Positions 57,456-64,000 of a stretch of 64,000 bases of DNA are shown here, in pieces. The notes under the pieces were generated by a model. It had not been told where the DNA came from and searched no databases. It saw only the letters and a program-made list of their open reading frames with translations. Position 1 is the stretch's first letter. Each line of letters begins with the position of its first letter. The stretch covers positions 868,001 to 932,000 of the forward strand of contig JADNYJ010000002.1 in the NCBI GenBank assembly GCA_015501075.1, written 5' to 3'. The DNA is from Gymnopilus junonius (taxonomy: Eukaryota; Basidiomycota; Agaricomycetes; Agaricales; Galerinaceae). The position numbers were made by a program, and so were the translations under genes.

Positions 57456-59096
57456 ATGGACTCCTCAAATCTAATGCCCGACTCTGACGCCCCTTACACC
57501 ACTCCAGACGAAGATCCCTTTAATGTCCAAGCGTTTGTCGAGCTAGTTGCACCGGTCAGAACTATTCACCACAGACGGTCGAGCATGCTCGACAAATGGA
57601 TTTCTGAGCAGCAAGCTCAATCGCCCGTCTCTCCTACAGATTGCTCGCTTTCAGCACCTTGCTTCAACCCGGGATCATATGCCTCCTCTAGTAATCCATA
57701 CCTCGCGTATCCCGACTTACTCCGTATATCCCAAGAGACTTCCAGGCCAAACGAAGCGGAAACAGCTTCCATTATCAGTTATGACCTTGTTGATGATGAT
57801 GACATCCCACATGACACCCTCTTCGGAGAACCTTCTCAGCAGGTATGCTCCTTTCTCTTTATGAATGCGCCTATCCCCAATTGACGTACATAAACTAAGG
57901 TGCCTGTCACTCCCATTCCTAAGCGTACCCATAAATCCTCGCGCCATTCCATGACCCCGTCTTTTCGAAACCTTTCTTTTCGCTCGAGTCCTCCTACTGC
58001 CGGTTCATCTTCTAACATGGAGGCCGCTTCCCGCGCCCTAGCTCGGTTATCTTTCTTTCCGCGTACCCCACGTTCAAGCACCAGTCCGTCGTCAGAGAAG
58101 GCGGGCCCTCAAAAGCACAACAGGTCATCGAGCCTGTCGACCCTCAACTCAAGCACGTCCATTCAAACTACCAAAGTGATTTCGCCCTCTACCTCTTAAA
58201 ATGGCGACCCAGTGTCTTGGGCCATTTCCAACAAGTATCCACATCTCAGATATCTGTGGGCACCTCGGAAGCCCAATACACACCGTCTCGCCCTAGTATC
58301 TCGTCAGGTGAAACATATACGACTTGGAATACCTCCCATACGACGACAACGCTCGATACAAATATTCCGTCAACCCCTTCGAAACTTTCACTTTTGACTC
58401 CATACGCCTCAAGAGTAATAAATCGACGAAAGCGATTTCTGTAGCTTCGACTTCGTCGATCAATTCGTCAATCCAGCCGTCGAGTCCCCGGACAGGTGGA
58501 AGTATGGAAGGGCCCAAAGATGTTGACCAGTTGAAAGACACCCCACGCATGCGTATACCATTCAAACCGATACTTGGGTCAGCGTTAGATAACATTGACA
58601 ACGACGATGATCTGGATCCCCCGCGTACATATCGATTTAACAAGCATGAGTCTAGTAGGCCTTCTATTTCTCAGTCTTCCGGCGGAACCCTGCCCCGCGT
58701 CAAATTTTCATCTCTAAATTCACGGACGCAACGGAAGAAGAAGAAACTGATTATCAGTGGCATTGGCGTCACTGAAGCCCGAAAATTTGAAAATCTAAAG
58801 CGCTGGTGCGAGGTTAGATATTTTTGACTTTTTACGTTGTCTCTATGTACCTTCTGACTGAGCGGCTGCAGAGTTTTGGGGATATACGCCAGATCACAAG
58901 AATGCCCAACGGGGACCTTCAAATCGACTTTCGTGATCCAGAAGTAGCGGATACTGTTTGTTATTCTCCTTATCGATGAGTCGTTCACGACTAATTCTAG
59001 TGGTCATAAACTTAGGTCTGTCGTGTTCGCGCCAAAGTATTCATTGCTGGGGTCGGCAGTGTACAGCTTTCTTGGATTTCCGGCAACAAACGATGA
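57456..59096 (+). CDS. Disordered protein with C-terminal RRM-like domain, two frame breaks
   Basis: Met 57456 opens MDSSNLMPDSDAPYTTPDED. The first half is Ser/Pro/Thr-rich with SFRNLSFRSSPPT. At about 58111 (CTCAAAAGC) the frame must slip by one base to give QQVIEPVDPQLKHVHSNYQS with FALYLLKWRPSVLGHFQQ, and at about 58367 (ATTCCGTC) again to give NPFETFTFDSIRLKSNKSTK. The C-terminus is RRM-like: RKKKKLIISGIGVTEARKF, ENLKRWCESFGDIRQITRMP, NGDLQIDFRDPEVADT, then after an intron VCRVRAKVFIAGVGSVQLSW and the stop at 59096. Coding sense persists on both sides of each slip. Probably a nucleic-acid-binding regulator; no ortholog named. Confidence 0.6.
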
Positions 59097-59476
59097 CACT
59101 AGGACCCGGTTCCTCTTTCTTTCTGCATTATCATTGTCACTCATGAGCGTAACGACCCACGACCACCTTAATTATGCGTACGTTAATTTTGAAGTTCAAA
59201 GGCATGTACACGATTAAAAATATTGCAAGTGTAGAACCGAAACCATATGCCCAGCTACCTCATTCATATTCATTCATGGACATTCTAGATACCATAATGA
59301 CGAAATATCCCATGCATTCACCCACTTGTAACAGCTTGTACCCATTATGCAATGATGTTTTTTCGCATAATGTATGATGTCATAAGTTGCCTGATCGTAA
59401 CATGTCATAAGTTGTGATCGATCGATCATTCTATTTACTTTGGTGCGTATTATTAGATCGTTTACACTAACTCTCT
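59097..59476. other. Intergenic region upstream of the lipase gene
   Basis: Contains two copies of ATGTCATAAGTTG about 25 bp apart (near 59376 and 59401) followed by GATCGATCGATC. No ORF with support. The lipase first exon may lie here. Confidence 0.4.
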
Positions 59477-60779
59477 ATGGGCCATGTCTCAGCGATGATA
59501 AAGGAGAGCTTGTGCCTCTGGTAATCGTTCAAGGATTCTTGGGAGGCTTTGGACTCGTTTCATGGGATCATCATATCAAGTCACTTGGCGGAACATTTCT
59601 TGCACGTAGAAAAATAATTATTCCCAGGTAACCCGGTAACCCCACTTAGAAGAAACTACCGCGAAGGTTTACGTTTACTGACAACTTCGTTCTTCAAAGT
59701 CTTGGGGCAGTCAGCTCTTCTGCATGATAGAGCCTGTGAGCTTTACTACTGTCTGCTGGGAGGAACGGTCGATTACGGGGCCGAACATAGCGCTGCTCAC
59801 AAGCACGGTAGTTACGGACGCACCTTTTCTCATGGTCTCTACCCAACGTGGTCCAAAGAAAGGCCACTGCACTTCCTGGGGCATTCTGTTGTAGGCTTTT
59901 TTATATTCTGCTTCGTGTGGTTTAAGGACCCCTTGGTCAGGGCGGGCCAACAGTTGTCAAATTGCACCTTTTACAATCGAGCCACTTCGGAAAGCAAGGA
60001 CATCCTGACAGGTAAGGGTGTACAATTGATCTCAGACGTGGTTTGAAGCTAAGTCCGTTCTGTTTACCTTAAGTCTGTTCCCCATTTCGAGGTACTCAGC
60101 TCGTTTACACTCTCGGAGAGAGTACGACCTCTGCACCCGACGTTCGTCCTTTTTCCGTAGCTGGAGTTATTGCAAAGCTTGTACACATAATTGCCTTTTT
60201 TTCACCTCTCCAGCCATCTGTATTTGATGTCCACGCTGATGCACGCTCATTGTCTTGTCGTGAAGTATCTTTCCTCACATTTCTCATCATACCATCATAC
60301 CCCTCGACATTGGCACTTATCTTCGCTTACTCATAACCTGCGCTACAACTTCTCAAAGTCCGTTGGGGCATTTGATTACAATCTCCTTCGACTTCTCCCT
60401 CTTTCGAAATTCTTGCCCGCCCAGGAGGAATACCTGAGGGCAGAAAATAACGGAGAAGAATATTGGGCAACTGATGGTGTTGTTCCTTTGTTCTCGCGAT
60501 GGCATCCGTTTCCGTGCACGTACGTGTTCCCTCTGCGCTGATTTCCCCCTTACTCATGGGTCAGTTAGCCTGACGACGTGCAATCACTCGGCGGTTCTAC
60601 ATCGACAAATTTTTGAGCAGAGAGAGGGAAAATTCGACAACATTTGTGTTAACAATCCAGTAGACGAAACAAACCACTTGTCATTAGTCCCGGGTCTTTT
60701 TCAAGAGAATATGTACAAGAAATCTTTCTGGACAGAGTTGGGGCATTGGTTAGAAGTGGTAGATGCTTTGACCGCATAG
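59477..60779 (+). CDS. Triacylglycerol lipase-like alpha/beta hydrolase, 5' end and one frame uncertain
   Basis: Resembles the lipase family shared by fungi and staphylococci. Pieces in order: DDKGELVPLVIVQGFLGGFG, SLGGTFLARRKIIIP, SLGAVSS, then one base out of frame (about 59716) LHDRACELYYCLLGGTVDYG, YGRTFSHGLYPTWSKERPLH, FLGHSV and, after a 51-nt intron, GGPTVVKLHLLQSSHFGKQG. Together these give the nucleophile elbow GHSVGG with its Ser. Further on: GTQLVYTLGESTTSAPDVRP, VFDVHADARSL, TDGVVPLFSRWHPFPC and DETNHLSLVP with the catalytic His, ending FWTELGHWLEVVDALTA at 60779. No ATG in frame precedes the first piece, so exon 1 is missing. The splice near 60035-60090 is unresolved. Confidence 0.7.
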
Positions 60780-60946
60780 AGTGCACTGTTGTCATTTTGC
60801 CACACATACGAAAACATGGATTTTCGAGATGTACATAAGACGCCTCTAGTAAAGGTTACCCTACGTATGATAAGAAATTTTGTCATTATCAAAAAAAGAT
60901 TTGGAGCCATTATTTTATAAGCATTTATTTGAAACGTAAAAGATGT
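60780..60946. other. Short convergent spacer between the lipase and RRM genes
   Basis: 167 bp between stop codons, AT-rich; no gene. Confidence 0.4.
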
Positions 60947-63900
60947 TCACCGAGTATTGTTCCACCCATTCCAGTCGCCAGGTATACCAGATTGCACTGC
61001 TTGATATCTTAAGTTGGTATGTGTTTGACTCGGGTGCATTTGACTGCGATTAGAATGGCCACCACCGAATGATCGTGGCTGCCGAACAGAGCTGAGGCTA
61101 TGATGATTTTCGCGTCTATCTACGGCCTGTCGATGGTGGAAGGCAGGGGGTGTGGCATGAAATGGCCTACGGTTCTCGTGCTTCGCAGTCGAAAAATGTT
61201 GTGAAGGAGGAGCCTTGGATCTGACGGTAGGCGTAAAAGGTGTCACTGGTATATTCCCGCTTCGTGCACTTGATAGAAGTGGGGTAACGAGGAATGACGC
61301 TGTTGGATGTCTAGACCCTGCCAGATACTGATCGAGCACTTCAGGCTGATAACAGCAATCAATGTGCCTGCTCGTTTTGTATAAATCCAGTGGGTACAAC
61401 GGGGTGCTTGAGAATTTATATGTGGGGGAGGCAATTGACCTTGAGACGTAATAGTGGGATAAGGTATGTAGGACTGTGTGAACAAGTCAGTGGAGGCCAG
61501 CAGGGTGATCACAAGAATACTACCGCATACATTCCAACAGTCGGCAATGCGGTTGCACAGGTGTGCTGGGATTCCCTACTTCAGAACCAGAAGGGGTAGT
61601 CAATGTTGAGTGAGGTTGTTGAGGCCTACGAGGATATACAGGATATCCGGGGATAGTAAGGCATTTGGTAAGGACTATGGGTGAGTAGGGGGTGCATCCA
61701 TGGCGGCGGCGGAAGATAAGGCCCATTGGGCACCGAATATGCGTACGCAGACGCTGAAAAGGGAAGATTCGCGGTTGAAGCCGACGAATTCAAGGATGAT
61801 GGCTCCGGAGTCCGCGTAGGTGATCGGGAGTATCATACCATTCCCGATATTTTTCAGTCGTATGCGTTTCGGAGGAGATTGGTAATTCTTCCCAGATGAG
61901 GAATTTATGGGGCCAGGGGTGAAGAAACATCGTTTGCGCGCTCTCTCTAGTCGGGGAGTGCGTCCGCCATTGAAGCGAGCTGGAGCCCTGAGACGGCCTG
62001 GACTTCTCGAAAAGCAGCTCTATCTACACTGTTCATGTGTGAAGGGATCTGAAGGTCATTAACATTAAAAGATGATCTATGATCGAGCTTCCTTGGGGGC
62101 CCCAAAATGATGTTGGTGTGGTCTCCCGCGCCCGCGCCCATATTTCCAGTTATTTTTCGGAGGATTACAGTCCCTGAGTTGCACTCGGATGGTACGGCCT
62201 TCATAGATACGGTTGTGCTGTGGAAATTCAGAGGGGTTAGAGGTAGATCGATTTACTAGGTATATCATAAAGTACCTCTTCAAAGACAGCACGGGCGGGT
62301 GCCTCAGCGTTATCGAACTTCACGAATGCAAAGGCGGCACAAGCGTTTACTAGTGAGTCATAAAGTTAGAAACTTTGTGACTCTGTCTGGTGAGTGGCTC
62401 ACATGGACGGACGAGTTTGACACTCTCCAACCCCCCAAACCTTGAAAAGAACGTTCTGACCCTTTCTTCATCCCACGCACCAGGGCCGAACATCTCGAGT
62501 CCACCAACAAATAATGTGGTCGGGTCAATTTCTCTATTGGGACGAAAACTCTTGAACGACATTGGGGTTTCTTTCACACCAAGGTACTTGTGCGACATGC
62601 CTTGAAGTATTTCAGCTCCAGGACTCGTCGGCGTAGGAGGAAAATGCGACCCTTGACTCAAAGGGGTAATCGTAGATGAGTCTAAGGTCGGTGTCTGAGG
62701 TATGTATAAATCTTGAGCGCTGTCCGGAAATCTGTTGAAATTACTGAATGAGTCCCTGTTGCCGACGTATAAGGATTGTAATCATAAAAATGGTTCGACG
62801 AAATAGAATACCTCTCGGAAGAGCCAGTGTGATGCGCAATCGATGTCTCTTGTCTAGCGTCCAAGTTCATGACCCCTGAATGATCCCTGACCGCTGATTG
62901 AGGTCGCAGAGGCATGTTAGAGTTGTCCGGCAATATTTCATTGTCTTGCGCTATCAGGGTGCTAGATCCTCCATTGTGTTTGACTGTAAGCTCAGCGCAA
63001 TCTCCTTTGGAGGTTTCGCCGCCTACAATTTGTTCAGTTAAAGGATCAATGTCTTTGTCCCCCTCCACCGACTGTTTAAAGGTCGGTAATATGCAAAGAC
63101 TTTCAGGTACGGATGAATAAGATGAGGAAGCACGATGAGAATGGAAAGACCATGTTGGAGGAATGAAATTTTGATGGTGATTCGAGCGGTTCACCTTACC
63201 AAGTGGCATTGGCATTGGTTGATGAGCCCAAGTCACCGTAAGATGAGGCACTCTTTTGAGAGTCTTGTAGATTAGCGAATTAGACCCATTCCAAGGAGAA
63301 GTTGAGAAATATTACCATCAACGCGCTGACACAATCATCTCGATGTTCCCACTTGATCTCCCAGCAGGAGGGGTCCATTGAGGGAGAACGGGGAGCGCGA
63401 TGCGGTTCAGAAAATATATCCGCAGCTTTGGAGGGGATAGGGAGGCTGGTGTTCGCATCTGCATACAATGGTGTTATTCAACAGCTAATGCATGTATGCT
63501 GAAATCACTAACCATTAATTTTTGGACATTCAACTGAGCCAAATTTTTCGAGAGGACCAAAATAAGACATGAGCTTGTGCAATGTCTAGGAAAGGACGGG
63601 TCATTCAGGTTGCCTCGATATAGGAAGGGTAGATACGATGCTTGCCTCTTCGTCGAATTTTAGAGGATGAAGAAAAAGTATGCCATCAAGAACGGAGACA
63701 TCAGCCGTGTGCTTATGATTTTCCTCAGACTGGATCGCCTCTGCATTGTACAAGATGTTATGGAACCTGACAAAGAAGATGTGTGCAAAGGCATAGGAAT
63801 GCACAGGACGACACCTTACCTCAAATTTTTCTGTTTCCATACTCTCATAGCATATGGCAAATCCAGCTCCATTTCACCACAAACAGGAGTGGGGATATTC

Positions 63901-64000
63901 ATGGTGGTTCCAGAGGATGTAACGAATTGAGTTGGCGTACTATGCAGACGAACGTTACATTGGCAGAAGATCGAATTAACGGAGCGCGTACCGATAAGAG
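60947..64000 (-). CDS. RRM-domain RNA-binding protein, 5' end outside the window
   Basis: Minus-strand gene that runs off the right edge: the reading frame from 64000 (IGTRSVNSIFCQCNVRLHST) is open to the first visible intron. Early exons carry FHNILYNAEAIQSEENHKHT, LHKLMSYFGPLEKFGSVECP and CWEIKWEHRDDCVSALM, probably a divergent RRM. A Ser/Thr-rich linker (63251-62682) leads to a clear RRM: REIDPTTLFVGGLEMFGPGA, VRTFFSRFGGLESVKLVRP, AFAFVKFDNAEAPARAVFEE and HNRIYEGRTIRVQLRDCNPP, with an RGRGRP basic tail. The Pro/Tyr-rich C-terminal part (GPYLPPPPWMHP) has a frame break in the CCCC run at about 61651. The last exon ends with GDWNGWNNTR at 60947. Function unknown. Confidence 0.7.

Noticed and set aside
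1..64000. Prokaryotic-type gene cluster, CRISPR array, prophage or biosynthetic cluster
   Set aside because: Introns in nearly all genes, no tandem spacer arrays, and no co-located biosynthetic enzymes beyond a lone acyl-CoA synthetase.

Overview
The window is nuclear DNA of a filamentous basidiomycete, most likely an Agaricomycete. Almost every gene is broken by short introns (about 45-85 nt) with GT-AG or occasional GC-AG borders. Gene density is roughly one per 2 kb on both strands. The gene set mixes fungal proteins (PacC/Rim101, fused ADE5,7, Lsb5, Nop6, mS23) with genes that ascomycete yeasts lack (an 11S/PA28-type proteasome activator and a BCL7-like protein). No prokaryotic, plasmid, viral or CRISPR structure was seen.

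Layout, left to right. 0-6.4 kb: 3' part of RPN5 (+), mitochondrial ribosomal protein mS23 (-), a 4CL-like acyl-CoA synthetase ending in a PTS1-like SRL (-), MED7 (+). 6.4-7.5 kb: gene-free, with a 214-bp MITE-like inverted-repeat element. 7.5-12.2 kb: BCL7-like protein, an Lnt-like membrane carbon-nitrogen hydrolase, and an unrecognised protein, all (+). 12.4-16.8 kb: a 1,418-residue disordered protein with Arg/Asp/Tyr repeats (-). 17.3-20.1 kb: ADE5,7 (+). 20.5-24.5 kb: ankyrin/CCCH protein (-) and NAD-dependent glycerol-3-phosphate dehydrogenase (-). 24.6-29.2 kb: SED5 (+), NOP6-like RRM protein (-), Ser/Pro-rich protein (-). 29.4-30.2 kb: MAPEG gene of uncertain integrity (-). 30.5-37.5 kb: GRWD1/Rrb1 (+), PA28 activator (-), TAF1 (+). 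37.8-40.9 kb: PacC (-) and myosin regulatory light chain (-). 40.9-45.8 kb: gene-poor, holding an Asn-rich secreted-protein gene with at least six reading-frame breaks. 45.8-47.4 kb: PI-PLC-like GPI protein (+). 47.5-51.8 kb: UTP11 (-), FAR1/WRKY-GCM1-type zinc protein (+), Lsb5-like VHS protein with two frame breaks (+). 52-57.2 kb: mitochondrial SerRS (-), RFC4 (+), a small aspartic-protease-like ORF (-), CFD1 (+). 57.4-64 kb: RRM-like disordered protein (+), a lipase (+), and an RRM protein running off the right edge (-).

Most genes are housekeeping and not functionally linked. Loose themes are proteasome function (RPN5, PA28), transcription (MED7, TAF1, BCL7, PacC), ribosome biogenesis (NOP6, UTP11, GRWD1, mS23) and DNA/Fe-S metabolism (RFC4, CFD1). 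Several divergent pairs share intergenic spaces of 113-200 bp. The most testable observations are four GCCAAG sites just upstream of the PacC start, the fungal PA28 gene, an 11-nt micro-exon in the acyl-CoA synthetase, the MITE, and a cluster of single-base frame breaks from about 43 kb onward. Those breaks are either pseudogenisation or homopolymer errors in the assembly. All exon borders were read by eye from frame and splice consensus.
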